A DNA stretch of 64,000 nt, from contig NW_025064882.1 in the NCBI RefSeq assembly GCF_019112545.1, positions 2,410,971 through 2,474,970 of the forward strand, given 5' to 3'. This document shows positions 10,460-23,831 of this stretch, one piece after another. The translations under genes and the position numbers were made by a program. The DNA comes from Guyanagaster necrorhizus. Its lineage: Eukaryota > Basidiomycota > Agaricomycetes > Agaricales > Physalacriaceae. Position 1 is the first letter of the stretch, and every line of letters starts with the position of its first letter. A model generated the notes under the pieces. It saw only the letters and a list, made by a program, of their open reading frames with translations, did no database searches and was not told the DNA's origin.

Positions 10460-13059
10460 TCAAGTCATGAAGATATATCTAGGGTCAGTGTCCGGAATCT
10501 CTCCTGCCGGACCTTCTTCCAGCTCCTTCTCCTCTGCCGACATTTCCTGCAGTTTCTTTGCGTTTCTCTTGTTCAGCATCGATAGACGACTGCGTAGAAC
10601 GAACGCCGTTAGGAAAGCCAAGAACAAACAACTAGAAAAGATGGAAAGTCAATGAATTGATTTCTTGTTAGATGGTAGCACTGACGCCGCTGATATGGCG
10701 TGGCCCTTGCGGTAGTTATCGTCGTCATCGAAATAGATTTGGGGCGAAGCGCTGTGCGGAGGAAACATTCAGTACCAGTTGGAAGACACTGGGAGAAGCG
10801 GCATACATTGACACGCAGTTTGAGATAGACACTATAAAAGCCGTGCCAACACCTCTCTTGGATGTTGGAGAGAAGGCATTAGCAGCCCAGCTCCTGTATA
10901 TACCGTCAGTGAATAATACGTTGTCGTCGCGTAGAATCAACTCACATTACAAGAGGGAACAAGCTATAGTTTCCGCCCACGACCAGGAAAAGAGCGAAAT
11001 ACGCTGCTCCAATGCTCTTTTGCACCGAAGTTGCGAGGATAATATACCCAACAAAAGAGACGGCACAGGAAAGCATGATATGCCAGCCTCGGTCGCGCGT
11101 ACGATCACTGTGCCATGCTTGGAAGAAGACCATGAACCAACCTACGAGGTAGGGCGCCACAGTCATTCCTTGAGCATTTATGGAAGAAAATCCAAGGCCT
11201 TTAATCAACTGATCTGATGCATTAGCACTCACCCTACGAGTTCACAGATGCGTACCGTGGGTAAGAAGTACGAAATGGTGGCGACTCCAACATTGACTGA
11301 TACCGTGAATTAGCCCTAGAGCATGAAGATACTGGACGGCAGACTCACAGCTAGCATAAATTAACATGAACAGCCAGGAATTGATATCCAGTATAACATG
11401 CTTGAAGCCTTCCCATCCGGTCATACCGCCATGAGATTGGGGTTTGTGATCGCGATTTAGACGGGCTTGTGCGACGGCTCGTTCCCGGGCTGTTAAGAAT
11501 GTCGACGAGAAAGGGAAAGAAGGGAGGAAGAACAGAATCATCGTAGCCATGATGATTGTAGGTATGGCTTCGATCTATCCTACAAATCAGGTAACTTTCG
11601 GAAGATAGTGAAAAGGCATACAAGGAAAAGGAATTGCCACCTTTATTTAAAAATAGAGATAAGGTCGATATTGCAAGATGAACGGTCGCGCTCACCCCTT
11701 TAAAACCGAAGTATGTGCACGGACAAGACCAAATGCTACAAGACCCTGCATAGGCAACACTTGTCAAAACGATGTGATTAAAGTGCTCAAGTCAGCGAAC
11801 GAACCCCAATGGCGCCGGGAAAGGTCCCGGTCATACAGAGGCTATTGGAGGGTTTAGATGAGCCAACCGGATCTAGGGAATAACACGATCTAATTCACCT
11901 GATACGCATAGCGAGTTCATGGCTAAGGGCCGCATTCAGCCAAAAGTGACATTACGTATTCTCCGTTGAATACGTACCGTTTATACCAAAATGATAGATA
12001 GTAGATTATGCCAGCGTAGTATCCTGCTTCACCGATTCCGAGAAGAACCCTTAAGACGCCATGAGCTCTGCATTGGCACTGTAATGGAAGTTACGTTTAC
12101 CTGAGCACCAATAAACCTCCGTATCCTTTGGCGTAAATGAAGGATAGAGACGCAATTCCCCACCATGTCAAGGACATGAAGAAACTAGGATACGTATAGG
12201 TAAGTAGCTGGACGCAATAAAACCAGATGACGTACAATCTATTAGCTCCGATGTGCCGTTGGAGGACTGACGATGATGATGGTTTAATATATAAGATGCA
12301 TATCAAAAGTAAGGTTGTGCACGCACCGTTGGCAGGCATCTCAAGGAGGCAGTAACCCACGTAGAATATACTAAGTGCTAGTGTCCACTTGGCATTTGTC
12401 GTGAGACCCTGGAAGAGATTAGAGTAAAACTGAGGCAAGGCAGTATGCTGGCATACAAAATTGTCGTTAAATTCGTCAAGTACATGGGCATTTCCGCTGC
12501 GAGAGCTTGATAAGATGATATTATCCGTGAATCAAAACGGATAGTTACATATTAGTGCGGTCTGTTTATGGGTCAGGTTTGCAACTGCTTCGCGACATAC
12601 CGTCGACTTACCGAATTGATTGACTAGCAATAGTTATATGTGTTCAACGATATATTCAGGATTTCCTAAGCGCCACTTACAAACATAACTAAAATGATCA
12701 TGGTATCAGCAAATGACCGAAGTCGGTATCTCAAAGCGACTTACCTGCATATCACCAACGGCAATACTCTGTTATCGATCTTCCTCTTGACTTTATACTA
12801 CAGATATTTAGCATCATGGACGGAATTAAGAATGAAGGATAAAAAGTCGCACGTCTTCTTCTGGTGTAAATTCCACCGTCTCCGCATCCGCGTTCACAGC
12901 GGCAGCGTACGCTGAGTCCAACGGCGACAAGAACTGCTTCAGCCTCCTCTTTGGCACTGGTCCCAGAGCATTTTGATGGGCAGTGCCTTCCTTGTTTGGG
13001 TTCTCCTCGACGATGGAGTGTCTTTCGATATCGGCGACTGGGGCCTTGTCTTCCGACAT
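10460..13059 (-). CDS. MFS transporter, anion:cation symporter (allantoate permease-like) family
   Basis: Minus-strand gene with many short exons. The N-terminus (MSEDKAPVADIERHS..) is cytosolic. It is followed by the family signature EEDYKVKRKIDNRVLPLV, then FYSNLFQGLTTNAKWT and IFYVGYCLLEMPAN. Later come LQRHIG, the middle loop RERAVAQARLNRD, VGVATISYFLPT, LIKGLGFSS, APYLVGWFMVF, ASPQIYFDDDDNYRKGHAIS, and the cytosolic tail ending PDTDPRYIFMT. This is the layout of Dal5/Seo1-type plasma-membrane permeases for organic anions such as allantoate, nicotinate or biotin. The substrate cannot be told from sequence. Between about 12440 and 12760 the first-helix region needs very small exons (candidate pieces of 8 and 12 bases) that I could not join in phase. 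The last junction near 10680 also lacks a good donor. The gene may be intact with unusual splicing, or slightly damaged. Confidence 0.8.
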
Positions 13060-13893
13060 GACGAGGAAAGAGAGAAAGAAGACGGGGGGGTCAGATGCTG
13101 TGTAGCATCATTTATACTCGGAAAGGGCTTCCTTCATCCATGGGACAGGTGATCTTTCCACTAGAAAGAAGCAGGCCCAATCATCCTGTGAGGTCATGGG
13201 ATAGCCTTATCTGCTCAACTGGTGGTGATTGTCTACGTATAATTGCCGACCCTCGTCGCGATTTTAAATTCCGGTTGGAAATTTTTATTAAATGGCTTCA
13301 GTATTTTTGACTCAAATCAACTGCATTGAAATATAATTAGTGAAAGGTGACGCGAAGACAATCTACGAGACACTGACCAGCTACAAGTTATATTTCTCGT
13401 GGCTTCTATAGCGCTTCGATCAACGTCGTGCATATTGTTGTAGAGCGCACGTCCGGTTCGCACGTCCCGGTTGTGGGAGAGTAGCGAAAGAACAAAAACT
13501 ACGCAGTATTCTTTAGAAGGTCTCGTCTGCCTCGAGACGCGACTGCACTGTGATGTATTGTCAATGGCTGGATGGAGAGTGCGTAAATTTAAAATCGATG
13601 ACCTTACATAGTCTTTTGCCTGCTCATCTGACGCGGGAAAAAGTTTCAAGAACATGGCATGGAAAGATAGACGGTCGACGGCCCGTTCTAAACATAGATC
13701 GGGAATGTACGGACCACAAGTGAGATTTTGCGTGACAGATGTACTGCTAGATGATCAAGGGTACGGAACGGTTCGTGGAGAATTATGAATTTGCCGCCTG
13801 GAAACGAAGGAAGGGTATAGGAAAGTAGTGATACCAGAAAACAGTTGCTATCAGCGGTAGGATTGGAAAGGTGGTATTAGCCTCAAAGATGCG
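13060..13893. other. Intergenic region with a possible short gene fragment on the minus strand
   Basis: The first part is the promoter side of the transporter gene and includes a G-run near 13085. A minus-strand frame starting at 13655 (MFLKLFPASDEQAKDY) followed by a candidate intron joins to VQSRLEADETF and then a stop. It looks coding but is too short to name and could be a relic. Confidence 0.3.
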
Positions 13894-14927
13894 TCATAGG
13901 ACCCTGAAAATTGTCGCCAGTCCGTAGTGGTCGCTGACCCATCTATCAGTCGGGGACCTCAAGTCGACTCCGATTCGACGAGGAACATCAAGGGTGAAGT
14001 TGAATGACTGCGGCAACGTATGACATATTTTGTCCAGCCTCGAGTCGACATAATTTAGTATGTAAAGGATCAAGACGTTGGAAGGAAGAATAAACAATAC
14101 CTGCCAGGTGGAAACCTGCTGGTAGGTTGGTATCCCCATGTGAATCCACTTTCGTCATATTCTGCTCCCTTCCAAGAATCTACTAATCCGCACGACTCAG
14201 GAAGAACCTTGTCCGAATTAGAGATCGCGTTCATATCACCACCAACAATGCCAAAGTCAACGCCGACGTCGCGTAGCCTTTCGGCAGTGATATTCAGCTG
14301 GATGACTCTGGCTCCAGCGCCAGATGAAAGGGATTCGAGATGTACATTGGCCAATCGCACTTTCACCGGCGGGCGACCAGGGCCCGAGGCGAAAAGCAGG
14401 TCGGTCAGTATGGCACTTCTGTTCATTTCCGATGGAAAGGGAAGTGACCAAGCTCCGACGAGGGGTAGATTGTTCGAAATCAAGGTGACACAACCATACC
14501 CATTGTCGTCTGTCGCTTCTGACTGTGGAATGACGAAAAAGCAGTTTTGGATCCAATCCGTCGACAGAATAGTTTGGAAACCTGGGCCACGTATTTCCTG
14601 GAGAAGAATACAGCAAGGATGGGGGTACAATGACACTACGCGCCGGATATGCTCAAGTGCGCAGCGCAGCCTCTCCCGGGCCACAACATTTGCAACAAAA
14701 TTTACGTTCCAGGAGACAATAGTCATTGCCAAAGGTAAATCTGGTAACAAATGAGGCACCGGAGAATAATCATCGAGTAACGTCCATGTTTTCATGGAGT
14801 AGTCCCTTACAGTACTCAAGTAGGCGGGGATGGGGAACATCATGGTCATAGGTCCGATCTCTCCGACCAAAGTGCCGAATGATTTTGGGAATTGTTTCCC
14901 ACAATCACGTTCTCCTAGCAACAACAC
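13894..14927 (-). CDS. Endonuclease/exonuclease/phosphatase-family protein
   Basis: Two exons, 14101-14927 and 13894-14038, with a 62-base intron whose joint reads FPPGRLDKI in phase. The EEP fold motifs are all present: MTIVSWNVN (Asn), CCILLQEIRG (metal-binding Glu), NVHLESL, IVGGDMNAI (Asp/Asn) and WVSDHYGLATIF (SDH catalytic end motif). The order and the SDHYGL ending are closest to the TDP2-like branch of Mg-dependent phosphodiesterases. The family also contains sphingomyelinases, inositol phosphatases and AP endonucleases, so the substrate is open. There is no reverse transcriptase next to it, so it is not a retroelement endonuclease. About 325 residues if translation starts at 14927; an internal Met before FPIPAY or TIVSWN is also possible. 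Confidence 0.82.
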
Positions 14928-15140
14928 AATTTAAATTACTGCCACAACGCTCTTGCGTGCGCCAATATTACACTTTGTGCTCTGCTTTAACTATCAACCT
15001 ACCTGTTTACAATTACAGTAGTACAAAAGTGAAAACTGCCTATTATCTACTAGGATCTTGTCAGTCCCATTTAATGGTGACGATTGCTAGGCGATAGAAA
15101 AGACGGGGAATGCTTGGGAGAGAATAACTGGGTCTTGAGT

Positions 15141-16331
15141 CTACAAATCGTGACCGCCGGCCCTGAGTCGTTCCATCATTTCCTTGAATTCCAGAGGCGC
15201 ATTCTTAGTGAAAATGACGCCCAGACCCTCCAAGGTGTCATGTGCTACGCGCTGGATCCTGGCAAACATACCCTCCTCGTATTCCTTCACCGCTTTCGCC
15301 AAATTCTCCTGCATCGTTCCAGCTGAGCCGTCTCTCAGGGCAGCGACCATCTTTTCTGCCAGTTCCAATGCATCCACCATTGCATTGTTCACGCCTTCTC
15401 CAGCGAACGGCGTCATGAGGTGAGCGGCGTCACCCATCAGCGTCACTCCTGGGCGTGAAGTCCACCGGTGGTCCACAGGTAGCATCAGCAGCTGGCGTGC
15501 AATGAGGTGATCATCGTCAGCTAGACGTACAAGATCTTTGTTGGCCTCGCTCCAATCATCAAAGTACCGCTCAACTAGCGCGGCCTTGGCTGCTTGCGGG
15601 TTTGAAAAATCGATACCGCATTCATCTATCCAGTTTTCAGGGGCGCGGAGCATAGCGTAATTGCGGATACTCCCATCTCCCTGACGCTGTGCAAAGTATG
15701 CCTTCTCGTCGCTAAGGCAAAAGTAGCTTCCTTGCCCCACCAGCTTGGAAATCTCCGGATGTGTCGTGTCGACATCGCGGAAACGGACCTCCATACCACT
15801 GATTCCTGAATAGAAGGGGAGAACGTCTGTTACAAGAGGACGAACGCGGGACCATGCACCATCAGCTCCTACCACGAAGTCGAATCTGCGTGGGTCTTGC
15901 GATCCATTCGCCAAAATAACTTGGAAACGTCCGTCGGGAGTAGGCTGTACGCTGGTGACCTTGGATGCCCACTCGATGGATTTAGCTGGGACAGAATCAA
16001 TGAGGAGTTGACGCAACTGAGTTCTGTCGATCTCAGGACGCCCTTCCCCGGGCGTTTCTTCGTCTATATGTATGAAACCAGTCTTGTCCGTCAGACGGAG
16101 GTGATCTGCTTCTGATCGCATATATTTTTGGAACTCTGAAGAGAGACCGGCGGCTTCCAGAGCGCATTGGCCGGTCTCCTTATGGATGTCGAGACTGCCG
16201 CCTTGGCCGCGAGCAGAGGACGAAGGGTCGAGTTCGAATATGGTGGATGGTATGTCGCCGAGGTATCGAAGAAGGCGTGCAAGAAGAAGACCGCTTGGGC
16301 CAGCGCCTATGATTGCTATGGCGGGAGTCAT
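15141..16331 (-). CDS. FAD-dependent monooxygenase (FAD_binding_3, PHBH/TetX-like)
   Basis: One uninterrupted frame. I start at the Met at 16331 because the dinucleotide fold begins three residues later (AIAIIGAGPSGLLLARLL). The frame stays open to 16460 upstream but that part has no family features. FAD/NAD(P)H flavin hydroxylase motifs are present: GxGxxG at residues 8-13, an acidic end of strand 2 (IFELD), DRTQLRQLL, the DG motif FVVGADGAWSRVR, and the second FAD motif GDAAHLMTPFAGEGVNNAM. Length of about 396 residues matches TetX-type single-component aromatic or polyketide hydroxylases. It is the only long gene in the left half without any intron, while every neighbour is split, so a bacterial origin or a retrocopy is worth testing. 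No membrane segment is visible; probably cytosolic. Confidence 0.88.
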   Translation of the reverse strand: MTPAIAIIGAGPSGLLLARLLRYLGDIPSTIFELDPSSSARGQGGSLDIHKETGQCALEAAGLSSEFQKYMRSEADHLRLTDKTGFIHIDEETPGEGRPEIDRTQLRQLLIDSVPAKSIEWASKVTSVQPTPDGRFQVILANGSQDPRRFDFVVGADGAWSRVRPLVTDVLPFYSGISGMEVRFRDVDTTHPEISKLVGQGSYFCLSDEKAYFAQRQGDGSIRNYAMLRAPENWIDECGIDFSNPQAAKAALVERYFDDWSEANKDLVRLADDDHLIARQLLMLPVDHRWTSRPGVTLMGDAAHLMTPFAGEGVNNAMVDALELAEKMVAALRDGSAGTMQENLAKAVKEYEEGMFARIQRVAHDTLEGLGVIFTKNAPLEFKEMMERLRAGGHDL

Positions 16332-18173
16332 CTCGCGAATTCGGTTGGCCAATGCACTACAATTCACCTCTTTTATACGCGTCCGGCATTTTTCCACGTG
16401 GCGTACAGCCCTCGCCGGTTTGACGCGCCCCCCCACAGCCATGGACACACGTGTCAGCATTTTCCGTATACTAGCTTGCCGTCCCTAGAGTCTGGATGTT
16501 GCTGGATCGCCATGGCTAGGTCGATCAGCAGTTCTCTGACGAGTTACTTGTTTTTAATGGCTTTGGTTCAGTCGTCATCTTGTCTGATCTTTTGAGTCGT
16601 ATCAATGTCCGGTTCGGATACGATGTCGGTTCAGTTGGAAGTCCAACTGCCATCGTCGTTTCTCTTCCAGCATTTACGAATCGAAAGGGCTCTAGATGTC
16701 GGAAATTCCGAATACACGTCCAACGTCGAGTGGTCTTTTTTTATCGACCTCCGGGTCGGATGCGTGACAAAACCATGCTGCCAGGGTTGAGACTAGTAAC
16801 TGTGAGTAGGCGTCCTTTATTTCAGTCTTCAATGGTCTGAAAACGTTAATGAAGAACGCAAAGTTATCGAACGATTAAAGCGAGTACTAGCCATATGGTC
16901 ATGAGGAGCGACGTCCCTCACCAAGTCAAGATTGTTTCATTGATGCACTGTCTCGTCGACGTGTTACGTTCACGAAGAATTGCTGTGCTCTCAAAGGATC
17001 AGACGCTGCTAGTCGCAGGAAATTATGACGGTCTCTAGACGTGGAAAAGGCAACCTGGACCGCTAGAAAGTCGACCGCATACCAAACTTTGACATTACGT
17101 GCTAGTTGATCTTCACACTACAATACCTTTTTTCCGCGAGGTCTATTAGTTTTTTCCAGAAAATCAATTTCTCCTTTCCATGCACACCACACAGCGCCAT
17201 ACCAAAAGTGCCTTATTCGCTACGTTCCTTTGACCCGTCCGCAGTACGCAGGCAACGCCTTGGTGTATTCCCACCCAGTCTCTGTTGATGATGGGCCATC
17301 AAACAAGTCCGACATGGGGTACCGCTGCTCTCAGGATTGATTCCTATTGATACTCATCTAGGAGGATGTTCTCTACTTTGGTTATTCATACTTGTCTGTC
17401 CGTGTTCAGCCGTACTCCCCTTTGCCGGACCGTGTGCATCCAGCTGTACATGTCGGCAGTTCCGACCCGCCCTCATCACTTTTTGATTCTACATCTCTGG
17501 CGGTTTTGTATTGTCTCTCGCAGCGCCCGGTCATGCCGCATATGTATTCGTATATCGACCTTATCAGGACCCAGATGTGCCGTGGCCTGTCTCTCAGTGC
17601 TCAACTGTATGGTGACGGGGCTGCGTCCAAAAAAATTTCGCCGTACTCAATGTTACCAAAGACCATGTGCTGCCAATCGGAAATTGAAGTCTCGAAAGTC
17701 GTACTCCTGGTATCGGCTCCTGTTCGTTGAATGATAATCACTATCGACGTCGCATGGAGACACTTCCAGCGAACACGAATTCCATAAAACAGTCATGCCT
17801 TATCCTGTCGTCTTGTCATCGTGGTAAGGGTTGATATGCTATGTCAGCTTTGGGGAAGCTTGATTTTTGCATCGTATCCTGAACGAACTATGTTAGTCTC
17901 CCTCTGGATTTCCCTTCGCCCAATGTGAGACGTACGGTGAATTAGATACCGCCGCCCGCCGCGGGCATGCCCAATGCGGAAAGAAAAATATCTGCTGCAT
18001 CAAATACCCGTCTCCTGCAACAGTCTGATGCAAATGTCCGTAGTCTCCCCGAACATTCGAAGGAAGGGCTGAACGCATCATATATCCGACGTATTCCATA
18101 TTCGACGCGCATGACACTGACAAACCCGACGGCATTAATTATGATTGCGTGATTCTGAGCGATCGCGCCGTCC
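16332..18173. other. Intergenic region of about 1.8 kb without a recognisable gene
   Basis: Only short frames without shared reading or domain signatures are present. CpG content is like the neighbouring genes, so this is not part of the mutated transposon block. It holds the upstream regions of the divergent monooxygenase and ATP sulfurylase genes. Confidence 0.4.
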
Positions 18174-18180
18174 TATAAAA
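18174..18180 (+). promoter_or_regulatory. TATA box of the ATP sulfurylase gene
   Basis: TATAAAA lies 84 bases before the ATG at 18264. A pyrimidine-rich stretch (TCTATCTTTCACTC) follows in the leader, a common setting for fungal transcription starts. Confidence 0.5.
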
Positions 18181-18263
18181 TGTCTGAGCTAGACGTCCTC
18201 AAACTGTACTTCAATTCTATCTTTCACTCACTTGAATAGCTCAAGAACAAACATCATACTGAC

Positions 18264-20484
<2,221 letters not shown>

Positions 20485-21762
20485 GCATCTTGTAAATAGC
20501 CATTGTAATTGTATATCTAGACGTTTGAGGATCCAATGTATGTACTACCTTATGCATGAATGGGAGTGACCGATCGCCGAATGAGCTTCCCGGCATCTTA
20601 CTCGTTCTTCAGCCTCAGCTTTCTTGTCTTTGACAGAGTCTGCTTGTCCTGGCGCCGATCTTGATTTCAGAACACTACTTACTGTACAGTGCCATGGTAT
20701 CGCTCTCAGATTCTTTACTGACCTTGACATTCCAGCGATCTGACAGATTTCAATGCCTGTAATACCAGAATCACGTCGCCTTGAGCAAGATCTTGATTCG
20801 ATAACGGATCGCGAGGAATACACCATCTCATTCTTTGCTGTGTTTGTGACGGATCCAGATAGACCAAGGCATTGCTAACAGTGTCTACTGGGTTGTGCGA
20901 TGCAGATCGCCTTGGGACTAAGGGAAGAGCACAAGGATCTGCATCATCTAGATGCTCGCCTGCTATCCAAGTGACAGACTTTTTGCTCCAGTTCCATTTG
21001 TTTCTTGACGAAGGGGCGAACTTCTCAGCAGCTCTCTGAGCTCCTACATAGATTGGATAAATGCAACTACGAGATCAATGATCACGACTGAGAGCGTCGC
21101 TTTGTCTTCATGGAAATCATACTCACAACAAACACAGTCTTTGCGGTAACATTTGTAACCACAGCTCGAGTCAAACCATGTCCCTCGTTTTTCTTCTCTT
21201 CGATCGACTCGTTGGAATTCTATTCTTGCCAAAGTCTCCAAACGCGCAAGCTACAAGCGCTGGCTGAAAAACATCACCGATGTTATCGTCTACAAGCGTT
21301 AGATTCTGATTGACTCTGTCAGGCAGTAAAACCTTCTGCTTCCATGTTCCACTGTGTTGGATTTTCTGGCAGGCGACTTGTGTGTGTGATCGTATCCTTG
21401 CTATCACTCTCACTCGATCGATATCTTCTTGAAATATCTCATGGCTTCGCTCTCTATGAACTTGGCTGAATGTAATTGCGATGATGTATTTAGTTGGATG
21501 GTGCAGGCTAGGCGTATAAATGTCCCTAAATAAATTTCAAAACGGAGAATGGACGGTAGGAACTGGAAACGAGCCATACATGGCCATCCTTCGGTTACAG
21601 ACCGACGTAACAAGTGAAGCCAAGATCGATCTAATACGTGATTCCGATTGACCATGCAGAAAGGAAGGCGTCATGATGGTAGAAGGACAAGGAAGATAAG
21701 ATAAGATCTGCCAATCAACCTTTCGAACCAGTGCCTTATCACTGAGCCTATCAGCCACCATC
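20485..21762. other. Intergenic region, possible unassigned minus-strand coding relic
   Basis: Minus-strand frames at 21171-21413 and 20545-20826 look weakly coding (mixed hydrophilic sequence, SRSKRRKTR), but I could not join them into one protein or recognise a family. Nothing else is seen. Confidence 0.3.
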
Positions 21763-23162
21763 ATGTCCGATTTTTCATCCGCGGGAGTAATTTCGTTCGC
21801 CGATGAGGGTCAGTATTCTTGAAGAGAAATTCTTGCGCAGAATTGACGCCGCACAGAAGTGACGAATGCCGCTTGGGGGGATGGGCTGCCTCAAGAGCTT
21901 GTTGACGCCATTGCCGATGAGCTAGAAGGTCAAGATGACGCCCTCAGGAATGCCTCCCTCGTCAATCAATCATTCCATTCCTCGTGTCAAAAGTTGTTGT
22001 TCTCCCGTATTGAGTTGAAGTTTCGCCGCCCAAGACCTAATCCTTATATCCAGTTCCATCGGCTAATCCTGGACTCGCCACGCATCGCAGCGCTGGTAAA
22101 GACCCTCCGTATTCACGACTTTTACGGGGGAGGTCTCGAAAGTACCTGGTTCCTACAAGACGATATTCTGATCCCCAGAATCATCGAGCTCCTGGTTAAT
22201 TTAACTTCTATCACCGTGGTTGCGGCGAGGTTCATTACCCGCAGGAGCCAGAACCTGTCCAGTGCCATAAGGGCATCCCTCTTCTACACACCTTTGCCCC
22301 GCCTGACCAGCATATCTCTCGTGAATGTGATTCTTCCCCACTTTCAAGAGCTCGTGGATCTTCTTGTTGACCGTCCGGCACTCAAGGAAGTCAAACTATT
22401 GGATGTCCTTGTCCATGCACAAACAATCGCGCATTCGTTACCATACCATGCCGTTATCGATAGCTCTCGATTGCCACAACTGTCTTCTCTTGCCGTACGG
22501 ATGTCTCAGTTGAATGGGACACCATTTGAAATGTTGATGAATTCTTCGTTCTCTACTCATGTATTCGGACACCTGGAGAGGCTGCAGTTTTATTTAACCT
22601 GCACTCCTAGATCTGTCCATTCAGGGAGTCTACAGAAACTTCTTGACATGTCCCGGAATACGTTGAAGGAACTCGTTCTATATACCTTCATTGAACGATG
22701 TGCGTAGTCAGCTTCGGACTTCCTCTTTCATCGTCTCATTAATGTGCTACAGCTACTGAGAATTTCGTGGATATCAGTTGTGTTCCACGTATTACCTGCG
22801 TGTTCTCGACGTACGATTTTATTGGGGGACTCCCAGACCTTTTTCGAGGGCATTATAATCATGACTTACGTCGAATGGAGGACGTAACGCTGAGAGTCGT
22901 CTCCCTTGACTCGCAAGCATTGAATCGTTGCCCCGTCGAGATATGGGAGTCGCTCGACGATCTCATGGTACGCGTAAAAAATCGCGTGAATTTTGTCGTT
23001 GTTACAGAACCCGAATCCGTCGGAAGACGAGGAAACAAGCATTTGGATAAGCAGAAAGTCAAGGAAGGGTTAAGGAGGACGAACTTGATGGGCATTTTGG
23101 ATGTCGAGGTAATTGGTGGAGATCTGAGAACCGAGCTTGAGAGGGGCTACAGCACTCTTTAA
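21763..23162 (+). CDS. F-box-like domain protein with divergent LRR-type C-terminus
   Basis: Three exons: 21763-21808, 21857-22699 and 22753-23162. The short first exon (MSDFSSAGVISFADE) joins in phase to VTNAAWGDGLPQELVDAIADELEGQDDAL. The block LPQELVDAIADEL..ASLVNQSFHSSCQKLLFSRIEL is the F-box-like start seen in the large Agaricomycete families of F-box proteins. These are presumed substrate receptors that bind Skp1 in SCF ubiquitin ligases. The remainder (about 380 residues) has irregular leucine-rich strands such as LVKTLRIHDF, LPRLTSISLVNV and LKEVKLLDV, as in degenerate LRR folds. Total about 430 residues. The target is unknown. These families are recently expanded, so a non-essential role is plausible (inference). 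Confidence 0.75.
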
Positions 23163-23831
23163 AAGAGGTTCCTTTCAAGTGATGAAAGTCACGTTGGTCA
23201 TTCAAACATAGCGTAGATTAAAAGAATATAGTGGTGCGAGAGTAGACATAGCATTAAAGATTTAAAGCACGTATGTTTATAAGTTGCATAGGGCTGCGGA
23301 TTGCGTCAGCTTTAGAACAGACCCATATATAGAATATACTAACCGTCTGCACGGCAGAAACAACATATTCCAATGCAACAGCCGGACAAGTACCACAACA
23401 ACCGCTACTCTTCTCTTCCGGTTGTTGGCTACAAGATAGAGTTATTCATATTACCTCCGTTGAAAGATAGAAACATACATAATAATGGTCTAGGGTTGCG
23501 GCTGGGGTTAGTATCCCTGGGGTGGTCCACCATATCCTTGAGGGGTCAGTTGCCTCAAATTAATTGAATAAAATGAAAACTTGGTGTGGTATTCAATTAT
23601 TATTCACACAAAACTAATAAATGTCCTGACATGGCGTCGGTTTGTGCCCAGTCACGTTATCGCATTACTAGTTTGGAATCCATGTGGCTATGCAGGGGGT
23701 GAATTTTCAAAAACTACTTGCGAGGTAGGGATCGTGGCCTTGTTGAATTCAAGTCGGAAAATGTACGGTGGCTCGGACCGACGAGACGCGTCGTTACAAT
23801 CACAGTCACATCGCTTTCTTGTTTTCTAACG
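23163..23831. other. Intergenic region
   Basis: A/T-rich 3' flank of the F-box-like gene followed by the upstream region of the RING gene. An upstream in-frame ATG at 23718 is possible for the RING gene; nothing else is supported. Confidence 0.4.

Noticed and set aside
10142..10655. Long plus-strand open frames near 10.1-10.65 kb
   Set aside because: The right part is the reverse of the transporter's C-terminal exon, and the left part has no coding features.
14140..14754. 204-codon plus-strand frame
   Set aside because: It is the antisense shadow of the endonuclease/exonuclease/phosphatase gene.
16580..17734. Several plus-strand frames between the monooxygenase and ATP sulfurylase
   Set aside because: Short, overlapping in different frames, no domain and no consistent splice junctions.
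23718..23831. Earlier ATG for the RING protein
   Set aside because: In frame and possible, but the added residues look non-coding, and the triple ATG at 23832 starts the Ser-rich region typical of such proteins. Kept only as an alternative.
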